51,245 bases of DNA from an uncultured bacterium (GTDB lineage Bacteria > Planctomycetota > UBA1135 > GCA-002686595). The stretch is from the NCBI GenBank assembly GCA_937896235.1, contig CALBMX010000003.1, positions 1 through 51,245 on the forward strand, written 5' to 3'. Made by a program: the position numbers and the translations under genes. This document shows positions 18,245 to 26,635 of this stretch, in pieces; positions within the stretch are counted from its first letter, which is position 1; every line of letters starts with the position of its first letter. The notes under the pieces are model-generated. The model was not told the DNA's origin and searched no databases. It saw only the letters and a program-made list of their open reading frames with translations.

Positions 18245-19219
18245 ATGGCTATTCAAACACTTCTTGGCGCCGTCAACGACGCCCTTCGGACTGCTATGCG
18301 CAGGGATGAATCCGTGCTCATGTTCGGTGAAGATGTCGGTCTTAAGGGCGGCGTATTCCTCGCGACGGGTGGACTTCAAAAGGAGTTCGGCAAAGAGCGC
18401 TGCTTCGACACGCCTCTTTCAGAAGACGGCATCATCGGTGCTGCGATCGGCATGGCGATGAACGGTATGCGCCCGGTGGCCGAGATTCAGTTCCAGGACT
18501 TCATCTTCCCAGCGTTTGACCAGATTGTCTCGGAGGCTGCGAAACTCCGCTATCGCTCGGGCGGCCAATACACGGCGCCGATGGTCATCCGCACACCTTA
18601 TGGTGGCGGTATCCGCGGCGGCCTGTACCACAGCCAGTCCGGCGAGGCCTATTTCTGCCATACACCGGGCCTAAAGGTCGTGATTCCCTCGACACCTTAC
18701 GACGCCAAAGGCCTGCTACTCGCCTCGATTGCAGACCCCGACCCCGTGCTGTTCATGGAGCCGAAAGCGCTCTATCGCTCCGTCAAGGGCGAAGTCCCCG
18801 AGGATTACTACACCGTTGATCTTTCCACGACACGTACCGTCCTCGAAGGCGATGACGTAACGGTTTTCTGCTACGGCGCCATGGTGCCGGTGGTCGAAAA
18901 GGCTGCGGCGATGGCAGCTGAAAAGGGGATCTCCGTTCTCGTGATTGACCTGCGCACCTTGCTTCCACTCGACGAGGATGGTGTGGTTGAGGCAGCAAAG
19001 CGCACCGGTCGCGTCGTTACGGTTACCGAGGCTCCCCGCTTTTGCGGTTACGCCGGCGAGATCAGTGCGATCGTCGCCGAGCGTGCCATGGAATACATGG
19101 AGGCGCCTGTCTTGCGCGTGACCGGATTCGACACGCCGTTCCCGAATACCCTTGAGCACCACTACCTTCCCGATGCCCGTCGCGTAATCGACGCTATCGA
19201 AAAGGTCTACAGCTTCTAA
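18245..19219 (+). CDS. 2-oxoacid dehydrogenase E1 component, beta subunit
   Basis: Transketolase-like beta subunit of E1, 324 residues, the standard length. Visible features are the N-terminal MRRDESVLMFGEDVG (the Glu/Asp stretch near ThDP), FDTPLSEDGIIGAAIGMA, the EIQFQDFIFPAFDQI segment, RTPYGGGIRGGLYHSQSGE with the conserved His, and the C-terminal transketolase domain ending GFDTPFPNTLEHHYLPD. It follows E1alpha copy 1 with a 5-bp gap and is the only E1beta in the window, so either or both E1alpha proteins must pair with it or with a subunit elsewhere. Confidence 0.95.
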   Translation: MAIQTLLGAVNDALRTAMRRDESVLMFGEDVGLKGGVFLATGGLQKEFGKERCFDTPLSEDGIIGAAIGMAMNGMRPVAEIQFQDFIFPAFDQIVSEAAKLRYRSGGQYTAPMVIRTPYGGGIRGGLYHSQSGEAYFCHTPGLKVVIPSTPYDAKGLLLASIADPDPVLFMEPKALYRSVKGEVPEDYYTVDLSTTRTVLEGDDVTVFCYGAMVPVVEKAAAMAAEKGISVLVIDLRTLLPLDEDGVVEAAKRTGRVVTVTEAPRFCGYAGEISAIVAERAMEYMEAPVLRVTGFDTPFPNTLEHHYLPDARRVIDAIEKVYSF

Positions 19220-19283
19220 TCCCCACGTTCCCACCCGAACAGCGGGCCGCTTGCACAAGCGGCCGCAACCCCAGCGAAAACTA

Positions 19284-20912
19284 ATGACACTCGAATTCAA
19301 ACTGCCTGATGTTGGCGAAGGTATTGCGGAAGGTGAGATCGTCCAGTGGCTTGTAGCCGAAGGCGATACCGTTGAAGAGCACCAACCGATCGTCGAAGTG
19401 ATGACGGACAAGGCTACGGTCGAAGTACCCGCGCCATCCGCTGGCACGATCTCCAAACTACTCGCCGCAGAGGGAGACGTTGTTCCGGTTGGTAGCGTGA
19501 TCTTCCATCTCGAACCGACTGGCGCTGCCGCGCCTGCTGCCGCTGCTCCGGCACCCGCCGCCACGCCTGCCGCTGCCGCTGCTCCTGCTGCTCCTGCATC
19601 CACTCCGGTCGCCGCGGCTGCACCCGCCGCTGCCACCGGCGGGGGACTCATCGAGTTCAAGCTGCCCGACGTTGGCGAGGGGATAGCCGAAGGCGAAATC
19701 GTCCAATGGCTCGTAGCCGCTGGCGACATCGTCGAAGAGCACCAACCCATCGTCGAGGTCATGACGGACAAAGCAACGGTTGAAGTTCCGGCACCAGCAC
19801 CGGGAACGATCACCAAGCTGCTTGCAGAAGCGGGTGACGTTGTTCCCGTGGGGAATGTAATCTTCCACTTGACCACAGGTTCCGGCGCTCCCGTTGCCGC
19901 AGCTGCACCAGCTCCAGTCGCCGCGCCAGCTCCTGTTGCCGCCGATGCCGCAGTTGCCGTCCGCGCCCCGGGCGAAAAAGTTTTGGCCGTGCCAAGCGCC
20001 CGCCGTGTTGCCCGTGACTTGGGTATCGACCTGGCCTTCGTAGCAGGCTCAGGCCGCAACGGAGTCGTCCGTCGCAAGGATGTCGAGGCGTTCGCCTCTT
20101 CCGGCGCGACGACTACAGCCACAGCCGCAGCTCCCGCCCCCGCGGTTGTCCGTACTGCCGCTGTCGCGCTTGCGCCGGCCAAAGCAGTTGCCATCGCGGC
20201 GACCGAGGCCGAAACCCGGGCTCCATTCCGCGGCGTGCGCCGCAAGATTGCCGAGGCGATGACGCGTTCGAAGTTCACCGCGACTCACTTCACTGTGGTG
20301 GAAGAGCTCGACGTGACAGAGCTCGTCGTGGCACGCGCTGCCGCCAAGGCCTTCGCCGCATCCGAGGGTGTCAACGTGACCTACATGCCTTTCATTATGA
20401 AGGCCGTCGCAAGCGCCCTCGCCAAGTTCCCTCAGCTGAACTCTGCTCTCGATGAGTCCACACAGGAGATCGTGACCTACCGCGATGCAAACCTCGGCAT
20501 TGCAACGGACACGCCTAACGGCTTGATCGTCCCCGTCATTCCATCCGTCAACACGAAGGGCATGCTGACCCTTGCGAAGGAGCTGGCGGAGCTCGCGGGC
20601 CGCACGCGCGAGGGTAAAATCAGGCCCGAAGAGCTTCGCGGAAGCACGTTCACGATTACAAACGCCGGCAACATCGGCGGAATCCTGGCGACGCCGATAA
20701 TCAACTTCCCCGAAGTCGGGATCCTTGGCGTGCACCGTATTCAGAAGAAACCGGGTGTGGTTTCTACGGCTGCCGGCGACGAGATTTGCGTCCGCTCCTA
20801 CATGAACCTGTCGATCAGCGTGGACCACCGTCTTGTCGATGGCGCCGACGCAGTTCGATTCCTTGTTCACATCAAGAATCTACTCGAGACTCCCGCGCTT
20901 CTCGCGCTCTAG
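19284..20912 (+). CDS. Dihydrolipoamide acyltransferase (E2) with two lipoyl domains
   Basis: Core of the 2-oxoacid dehydrogenase complex, 542 residues from the ATG at 19284. Two near-identical lipoyl domains carry the lipoylated lysine in EVMTDKATVEVPAP at K43 and K163. Ala-Pro-rich linkers separate them and lead to a peripheral-subunit-binding domain (PSARRVARDLGIDLAFVAGSG). The catalytic domain has the active-site motif DHRLVDG near 514-520. Lipoylation would be done by LipB and LipA encoded in the same cluster. The linkers explain a long spurious antisense frame. The DNA of the two lipoyl domains forms an imperfect 360-bp-spaced repeat. Confidence 0.96.
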   Translation: MTLEFKLPDVGEGIAEGEIVQWLVAEGDTVEEHQPIVEVMTDKATVEVPAPSAGTISKLLAAEGDVVPVGSVIFHLEPTGAAAPAAAAPAPAATPAAAAAPAAPASTPVAAAAPAAATGGGLIEFKLPDVGEGIAEGEIVQWLVAAGDIVEEHQPIVEVMTDKATVEVPAPAPGTITKLLAEAGDVVPVGNVIFHLTTGSGAPVAAAAPAPVAAPAPVAADAAVAVRAPGEKVLAVPSARRVARDLGIDLAFVAGSGRNGVVRRKDVEAFASSGATTTATAAAPAPAVVRTAAVALAPAKAVAIAATEAETRAPFRGVRRKIAEAMTRSKFTATHFTVVEELDVTELVVARAAAKAFAASEGVNVTYMPFIMKAVASALAKFPQLNSALDESTQEIVTYRDANLGIATDTPNGLIVPVIPSVNTKGMLTLAKELAELAGRTREGKIRPEELRGSTFTITNAGNIGGILATPIINFPEVGILGVHRIQKKPGVVSTAAGDEICVRSYMNLSISVDHRLVDGADAVRFLVHIKNLLETPALLAL

Positions 20913-20935
20913 TTGCCGGCAAACGACGGCACTCC

Positions 20936-22060
20936 ATGACTTACACCCTCGACATTCCCTTCCAGATGATCGACCCCGACGGGGCGAGCACTGGTGCCGA
21001 GCTACCCAACCTTACGGACGCTGAGCTGCGCGAACTGTTTGTTCACATGCAGCGCGTTCGGACGGTGGACGCACGCATGCTCAAGCTACAGCGTGCGGGT
21101 AGGGTCGGCTTTGTAGGTTCGACGGTCGGTCAAGAGGCGTCGATGATTGGCACCGCCGCTCCGTTGCGAGTCACGGATTGGCTGTGGTCGGGGCTTCGAG
21201 AGGGAGGCGCCGCGCTCATGCGCGGACTCCCCCTCGGGGAGTACATCGCGCAGATGTACTGCAACGCGCATGACACGGCGAAAGGACGCCAGATGTGTAA
21301 TCACTTCCAGCACAAGGGCTCCAACTATCCCAGCTGGTCGAGTGTTATCGGCACTCAGATTCCCCACGGGGTGGGCGCGGCTTTCGCAGCTAAGAAGCAG
21401 GGTAAAGACGAAGTCCACACCATCTATTTCGGTGATGGCGCGACCAGCTCAAATGGCTTCCACTCCGGCATGACCTTCGCCGCAGTCTGGAAGGCGCCCG
21501 CAGTCTTTGTTTGCATCCACAATGGCTGGGCGATCTCCGTCCCGTCTGCCGCCCAGACGGCGGTAGCGCGCTGGACGGACAAAGGCATCGCCTACGGCGT
21601 TCCCGCGGCGGAGGTGGACGGCAACGATGTGCTCGCTTGTTACAACGCGATGCAGGTCGCCCTTGAGCGCGCACGCGCCGGGGAAGGGCCCACACTTTTG
21701 ATCGTGAAAACCTATCGCATGATGGGCCACTCGAGCTCGGACGACCCCACGGTTTACCGCACGGCAGCCGAGGTGGATCCGTGGACAAAACGTGACCCCC
21801 TAACCCGCTTCGCCAAATTTTTAGAGAGTCGTGGCATCCTTGCCGAAGGCGAAGCCGCCGGTATTGAAAGGGAGCTGACCGAAGAGACCGACTCTGAAAT
21901 TCACAAACAAGAAGCCGCTCCCGGAATGCCCCTGCGCTCTCTTGTCGAGGACGTCTACAGTGAGGTGCCTCGGCACCTTATGTCCCAATACAACAGCTTC
22001 ATCGAAACGGCCGAGCGCCATGGTGAAGCACAAAAAGGCGATGGCGCGTTTCCGCTCTAA
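20936..22060 (+). CDS. Second, divergent E1 alpha subunit
   Basis: A 374-residue paralogue of the E1alpha at 17.1 kb, in the same operon between E2 and E3. GDG is at 166-168 and the closing asparagine is present, but the usual NN pair is HN (CIHNGW instead of CQNNGY). The loop FPSYRDFG of copy 1 is LWSGLREGG here, so the conserved Tyr of the YR pair is lost while the Arg stays. The SSSDDP loop remains. It starts with a ~35-residue extension (MTYTLDIPFQMIDPDG) that recalls branched-chain 2-oxoacid E1alpha proteins. Likely a subunit with a different substrate; a regulatory, inactive subunit is less likely but possible. Confidence 0.9.
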   Translation: MTYTLDIPFQMIDPDGASTGAELPNLTDAELRELFVHMQRVRTVDARMLKLQRAGRVGFVGSTVGQEASMIGTAAPLRVTDWLWSGLREGGAALMRGLPLGEYIAQMYCNAHDTAKGRQMCNHFQHKGSNYPSWSSVIGTQIPHGVGAAFAAKKQGKDEVHTIYFGDGATSSNGFHSGMTFAAVWKAPAVFVCIHNGWAISVPSAAQTAVARWTDKGIAYGVPAAEVDGNDVLACYNAMQVALERARAGEGPTLLIVKTYRMMGHSSSDDPTVYRTAAEVDPWTKRDPLTRFAKFLESRGILAEGEAAGIERELTEETDSEIHKQEAAPGMPLRSLVEDVYSEVPRHLMSQYNSFIETAERHGEAQKGDGAFPL

Positions 22061-22141
22061 TCGTCATTTATCCATCCCCGGAAACGTTTCCCCGATGCGC
22101 CGTCTCAACGCGACTAGCATCCAAGCCCCAACGTGAAAGAC

Positions 22142-23536
22142 ATGAGCCGTAAGGTCGTCGTCATCGGAGCCGGTCCCGCCGGCTATGTTTGTGCAATCCG
22201 CCTCGCCCAGCTTGGCCAAGAGGTCATCGTCGTCGAAAAAGGCGAGCTCGGAGGCACCTGCCTCAACGTGGGCTGCATCCCCTCCAAAGCTCTAATCGCT
22301 GCTGGATCCTTGATGGAAAAGGTCAAGAAGGCGGCCACCATGGGAATCACCGTTCAGGACTTAAGCCTAGACGTTGACGTCCTTGTCAACTGGAAAGAGG
22401 GCGTCGTCAAGCGCCTTACCGGCGGAATCGGCGGCCTGTTCAAACAGCACAAAATCAGACATGTTGTGGGGGAGGCGAGCTTCAAAAGCGCGACTCAAAT
22501 CCAAGTCGGAGGTGAGGTCATCGATTGCGATGATGTCGTGATCGCGACTGGTTCGATCCCGACGGAAATCCCGGGCTTTGCGTTTGACGAGAAAAACGTT
22601 TGGTCCTCAACAGGAGCACTTGCACCCGATCGCATCCCCGCTCATATCGTTGTGATCGGTGGCGGTTATATCGGTCTCGAGCTGGGCATGATGTACCACA
22701 AGCTGGGCTCCAAGGTCACGGTTCTCGAGGCCACTGGTGGCGCGCTTCCAGGTCAAGATGAGGACTGCATCAAGATCATCGAGCGCAGCATGAAGAAGTC
22801 GAAGATCACGATGCACACGAATGTGTTCGCCAAGAGCTGGTCTCCGAAAGGTGATGCCCTTGAGATCAGCTATGCCGACAAGGATGGCAACCTGACCTCG
22901 TTGGATTGCGATCAGATCCTCTGCACGGTTGGGCGTCGGCCCTTTGTTGGGGGGCTTAAGTTGGAGAATGCCGGCCTCAGCGTGAACAAGTTTGGCCACA
23001 TCGAGACCGACAAGAAGATGCGCACCAGTGTTCCCAACATCTATTGCGTTGGCGATATCGCCGGTCAACCGATGCTTGCCCACAAAGGCTCAAAAGAGGG
23101 CCTCGTCGCCGCTGGAGTGATCTCGGGTAAGAACGAGGAGTACGACGTCAAGTGCGTGCCCGCGGTGATCTTCACTAGCCCCGAAATGGCTTCTGTCGGC
23201 ATGAACGAGGCCGAGGCCAAAGCGGCTGGCATCGAAGTCAAGGTCGGTAAGTTTCCGTTCGCAGCAAGTGGCCGGGCAATGAGCCTTATGGAGACCGATG
23301 GATTCGTGAAGATCGTCGCCGACGCGAAGACGGACGAAGTCCTCGGCGTGCAAATGGTGGGCCCCGAGGTGACGGAGTTGATCGCAGAGGCCGCCCTCGC
23401 CATCGAACTTGGCGCGACAACTGAAGATATTGGTCGTACGATCCATGCGCACCCGACCCTACCCGAAGCCATGATGGAGGCCGCCGAGGCAGTCCACAAC
23501 ATGGCTGTGCACATCTTCCAAACGCCTAAGGGCTAG
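22142..23536 (+). CDS. lpdA: Dihydrolipoyl dehydrogenase (E3)
   Basis: FAD flavoprotein that re-oxidises the dihydrolipoyl groups of E2 using NAD+. The N-terminal GAGPAGYVCAIRLAQLGQ binds FAD. The redox disulfide GGTCLNVGCIPSKAL follows, then the NAD-binding GGGYIGLELGMMYHKLG, the second FAD motif YCVGDIAG, and the C-terminal dimer-interface His-Glu pair (HAHPTLPEAMMEA). About 464 residues from the ATG at 22142; a GTG at 22133 is an in-frame alternative. It follows the second E1alpha and precedes lipB by 12 bp. Confidence 0.97.
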   Translation: MSRKVVVIGAGPAGYVCAIRLAQLGQEVIVVEKGELGGTCLNVGCIPSKALIAAGSLMEKVKKAATMGITVQDLSLDVDVLVNWKEGVVKRLTGGIGGLFKQHKIRHVVGEASFKSATQIQVGGEVIDCDDVVIATGSIPTEIPGFAFDEKNVWSSTGALAPDRIPAHIVVIGGGYIGLELGMMYHKLGSKVTVLEATGGALPGQDEDCIKIIERSMKKSKITMHTNVFAKSWSPKGDALEISYADKDGNLTSLDCDQILCTVGRRPFVGGLKLENAGLSVNKFGHIETDKKMRTSVPNIYCVGDIAGQPMLAHKGSKEGLVAAGVISGKNEEYDVKCVPAVIFTSPEMASVGMNEAEAKAAGIEVKVGKFPFAASGRAMSLMETDGFVKIVADAKTDEVLGVQMVGPEVTELIAEAALAIELGATTEDIGRTIHAHPTLPEAMMEAAEAVHNMAVHIFQTPKG

Positions 23537-23548
23537 GCAGCTTGCTAG

Positions 23549-24208
23549 ATGGGGCAAGACCCTAAATTTTCGGCCGGGCCGACGCCTCTCCAAGTGCGTC
23601 GACTCGGCCGTGTTTCATTTGAAGAGGCGCACAAGCTCCAGGCCGAGCTTGTGTCCCTTAGGGCTGCTGGTGAGATTTCAGATCAGCTGCTGTTCTGCGA
23701 ACACGAACCCGTTGTCACCGTCGGCCGCTCTCCGCGTTCGGAGCAGCGGGAACAGCTGGAGAAGATGCTCGATGTACCGATCTTTGAGGTCGAGCGCGGG
23801 GGGGAGGCCACCTGGCACGGTCCCGGCCAGCTCGTTGCCTACCCACTCCGGTTACTTCCGCACGGCGAGCGCGACCTGCACGCCTACTTGCGCGACCTCG
23901 AAGGGGTCGTGATCGACACGCTTGCCGACTTTGGTGTGGTGGGCCGGCGGGAGGAGGGGCTGACAGGCGTATGGATCGGTGCGCAAAAGGTCGCGTCGAT
24001 CGGTATTGCGGTAAGGCGTTGGGTGACCTGGCACGGGCTCGCCCTCAATCTGTCGAACAGCACATCGGGATTTAGCGGCTTTCACCCCTGCGGACTCGAC
24101 GCAAATGTGATGACCCGGTTGAGTGATCACGTCGGGAAGAGCCCGGCGATGGAAGAGCTCCAGGCGAGCTTAGAAGGACACTTTCGGGCACGTTTCGGCT
24201 ATTTGTAG
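23549..24208 (+). CDS. lipB: Lipoyl(octanoyl) transferase
   Basis: Transfers octanoyl groups from acyl carrier protein to lipoyl domains, the step before LipA. The 219-residue protein has the family signatures: EHEPVVTVGRSP, RGGEATWHGPGQLVAYPL (about 83-100), the catalytic lysine in GAQKVASIGI (K147), WVTWHGLALN, and the catalytic cysteine in GFHPCGLDANVMT (C181). It is the last gene of the lipoate/2-oxoacid dehydrogenase cluster. Confidence 0.96.
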   Translation: MGQDPKFSAGPTPLQVRRLGRVSFEEAHKLQAELVSLRAAGEISDQLLFCEHEPVVTVGRSPRSEQREQLEKMLDVPIFEVERGGEATWHGPGQLVAYPLRLLPHGERDLHAYLRDLEGVVIDTLADFGVVGRREEGLTGVWIGAQKVASIGIAVRRWVTWHGLALNLSNSTSGFSGFHPCGLDANVMTRLSDHVGKSPAMEELQASLEGHFRARFGYL

Positions 24209-24232
24209 CAGCCTGAAGTCAGCCCTGTATTT

Positions 24233-24341
24233 ACCCGAACTCAACTTTCGGGTTGGAAGTCGAGAGATTGCTGAAAGAGGGCTTACCTCATGGGCTGGAT
24301 GGGACGAAAAGTAGTGCGGACAGCCACGAAGTGGCCCTTTT
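24233..24341 (+). terminator. Two weak hairpins after lipB
   Basis: ACCCGAA at 24233-24239 pairs with TTCGGGT at 24247-24253 (7 bp, no T-tract). A second short stem, GCCAC-GAA-GTGGC at 24323-24335, is followed by CCTTTTCTT. One or both may end the operon. The second lies only 30 nt before the next gene's start, so it could also affect that gene. Confidence 0.4.
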
Positions 24342-24365
24342 CTTCCGCCTTCCTAGAACACAACT

Positions 24366-26351
24366 TTGACTGCATTTATCAAAGGTCTCGAACCCTACCG
24401 AATCCGAAGGGTTACTTTCCCTGAGAGCCACGCCATTCTGCTGCGCGGAAACTGGAAGGGCGAGTCGAGCCGCGAGGAGCTAATCGATCTGGTCAAAGAG
24501 GATGTGTACCTCTATGTGTCCCTGAGTTGGCTCAACTCGAAGGTTGTCGAAGGGATTACTGCCAGGCCGAATCGGCTTGAGGTTGAGAAGCTTGTGGGAG
24601 AGTGCTCACTTGATGTCGTCCACGATGTCGTGTTGAGCATGGTGATCATGCGCGCCTATCGATTAGGGACCTGCCCGCGCTTGGACAGGGATGACTTTTG
24701 GTCAGGTTCACTCGCGCGTGCAGTGGCAGCCAAGCATTTTGGCGAGAAACTTGGGATCGATTTTTCGCTCCGGTGCTTTCTATCGGGTCTGTTTTGCGAG
24801 TTCGGGAGAGTCATTTTCGGGGGCGCGGAGCCTGAGCGTTATGGCGATTTGATCGAGCGCTCCGGTGAGAGTGATGTCGTATTGCGCCAGCTAGAGCGAG
24901 AGGCCTTTGGAATCGATCGCGACTCCGTTGCATGGGCTTGCTTGCGCGACTATGGCGTGTCGCGTGAGGTCTTCGGGACTCTCTTGTCGAAGAGCCATCG
25001 CACCCGCTATCCGGACGCTTCGGGGGGTGAGATTGAACTTGTAGGGCCCAAAGTCCTCCGGATCGCAACGTTGCTTGGGGAAATCATCTCTTCCGACATG
25101 GCGCCAAGGAGGGTCCTCTGGGACGACATGGTCAAGGCACGTAATGAGCTCGAAATCAGTGCGGATGACATGAACGCGCTCGGAGACAGAATCGTGAATG
25201 ACTGGTGGTCGTGGGGTGATCTCATGATGTTCCCCACGCGGACCCTACCGGGTTTTGGCGAACTTGCGGATTGGAACGAGCGCGGCGTGAAGGCGAAGCG
25301 CTACAACGCAACGGGCGGGAAGCCCCTTGTCGCTAGGTCGCTAGATTCTGGTTTACATATTCTTTTGGTCGAGGACGATCGTGTTGTGCAGCTCGCGACC
25401 CGGCGAAAGCTGGAAAGAGCAGGTCACCATGTCGCTGTGGCTAACGACGGTATGGAGGCACTTGCAATCCTCCGCCAGAGTCCACCCGAAGTCATCTTGT
25501 CGGATTGGCACATGCCAGGGATGGATGGTCTGAACCTGTGCCGCTTTGTCCGGAGCAGTGAATATGGAAGACGGATGTTCTTCATTCTGTTTACCGCCGA
25601 GGTCGATGAGGCGAAGATCGTTCGCGCCTATGAAGTGGGCATTGACGACTTCATTGATAAGCGGTCTCCCTTACCCCTGCTCCTCGCGCGCATTTCGGCC
25701 GCCAGAAAGTTCCTTCTCCATTGGGAACATATCGATCAAGACCGTCGGATCATTCGCATGCACTGTGAGGTGAGCCGCTTACAGGCAGCAAAAATGCGGC
25801 ACGACTCCCTGACGGACACACTAACGGAGCTGCCCAACCGGCGCTATGCGATGGAGCGCTTGCGGGATGAATGGGCTCGCAGTGACCGCTCGGGGTCGGA
25901 CATGTCTGTCGTGATGATGGATATTGACTTCTTTAAGTTAGTAAACGACCAACACGGGCACGACGTGGGCGACGTGGTTTTGAAGGAGGTCGCTTTCGCG
26001 ATTCGCGAGGTGACTCGACGCGGCGAGGCAGCCTGCCGGATCGGCGGTGAGGAGTTCCTGATCATCTGCAGCGACACGAATCTCTCTGCCGCCTCTAAAT
26101 GCGCTGAGCGCGTACGGGTAGCTATAGAGTCCCGGACGATTGCCGCGGGGAGCTTCGATTCAAACGTCACGGTCAGCCTGGGAGTTGCCCACAAATCGGC
26201 GGCAACCCAGAATCTCGACGCGCTCTTTAAGGCTGCGGATGAGGCCGTCTACTTCGCCAAGGAAAACGGGCGCAACCGGGTGATCACCTGGCCAGGGATG
26301 GAGACGGTCGACAAGAGGGCCGATGATTTTGGCCGTCGCTCTGCCGGCTGA
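24366..26351 (+). CDS. HDOD - response receiver - GGDEF protein, predicted active diguanylate cyclase
   Basis: A 661-residue signalling protein. An HDOD-like helical domain spans about 20-240. A receiver domain (about 329-445) has the acidic pair in LLVEDD, the phospho-acceptor Asp in SDWHMPGMDG, and a Lys in FIDKR. A GGDEF domain (about 478-650) carries the active signature RIGGEEF near 557-563, so c-di-GMP synthesis is expected. The inhibitory RxxD site upstream reads RRGE, so product feedback may be weak. The start is a TTG at 24366: a TAG lies four codons upstream in frame and the next ATG is about 90 codons later, inside the domain. It is convergent with a similar gene whose GGDEF is degenerate. 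Confidence 0.85.
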   Translation: MTAFIKGLEPYRIRRVTFPESHAILLRGNWKGESSREELIDLVKEDVYLYVSLSWLNSKVVEGITARPNRLEVEKLVGECSLDVVHDVVLSMVIMRAYRLGTCPRLDRDDFWSGSLARAVAAKHFGEKLGIDFSLRCFLSGLFCEFGRVIFGGAEPERYGDLIERSGESDVVLRQLEREAFGIDRDSVAWACLRDYGVSREVFGTLLSKSHRTRYPDASGGEIELVGPKVLRIATLLGEIISSDMAPRRVLWDDMVKARNELEISADDMNALGDRIVNDWWSWGDLMMFPTRTLPGFGELADWNERGVKAKRYNATGGKPLVARSLDSGLHILLVEDDRVVQLATRRKLERAGHHVAVANDGMEALAILRQSPPEVILSDWHMPGMDGLNLCRFVRSSEYGRRMFFILFTAEVDEAKIVRAYEVGIDDFIDKRSPLPLLLARISAARKFLLHWEHIDQDRRIIRMHCEVSRLQAAKMRHDSLTDTLTELPNRRYAMERLRDEWARSDRSGSDMSVVMMDIDFFKLVNDQHGHDVGDVVLKEVAFAIREVTRRGEAACRIGGEEFLIICSDTNLSAASKCAERVRVAIESRTIAAGSFDSNVTVSLGVAHKSAATQNLDALFKAADEAVYFAKENGRNRVITWPGMETVDKRADDFGRRSAG

Positions 26352-26635
26352 CTCGCATGTGATCGTTCGACCGGCAAACCCGATCGGAAGCAATACTCGC
26401 GGCCGACCATCGTGGAAGTCTCAGGACTTGGGGTCGGCACGGCCCCTCGGAGAGCCATCTCGGTCTCTGCGAGGGGTGCCTACCGCGCAGGTGCTCCTCT
26501 CTTCGAGTCGAGAAGTGACTAGGGTTTTGGCACCTGAGCGAGTTGGTCTCTGAGTCGCTCCACCTTCAATTCGTCTCTCTCTGCTACAAGCCCCGGAGTT
26601 CGGGCTTTCTCCAGCTTGAAGAGGGCTGACGAAAG
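26352..26635. other. Spacer between convergent signalling genes with a possible bidirectional terminator
   Basis: Nothing coding is evident in these 284 bp. A short stem AAGCCC / GGGCTT with an 8-nt loop at 26588-26607 is followed by TCT on the plus strand and by CTTG on the other, and may terminate the minus-strand gene or both. Confidence 0.45.

Noticed and set aside
18716..20278. 520-codon open frame antisense to the E1beta and E2 genes
   Set aside because: It runs opposite to well-supported genes and reads Ala/Pro/Thr/Ser-rich sequence created by the E2 linkers. No motif, signal or plausible start context.
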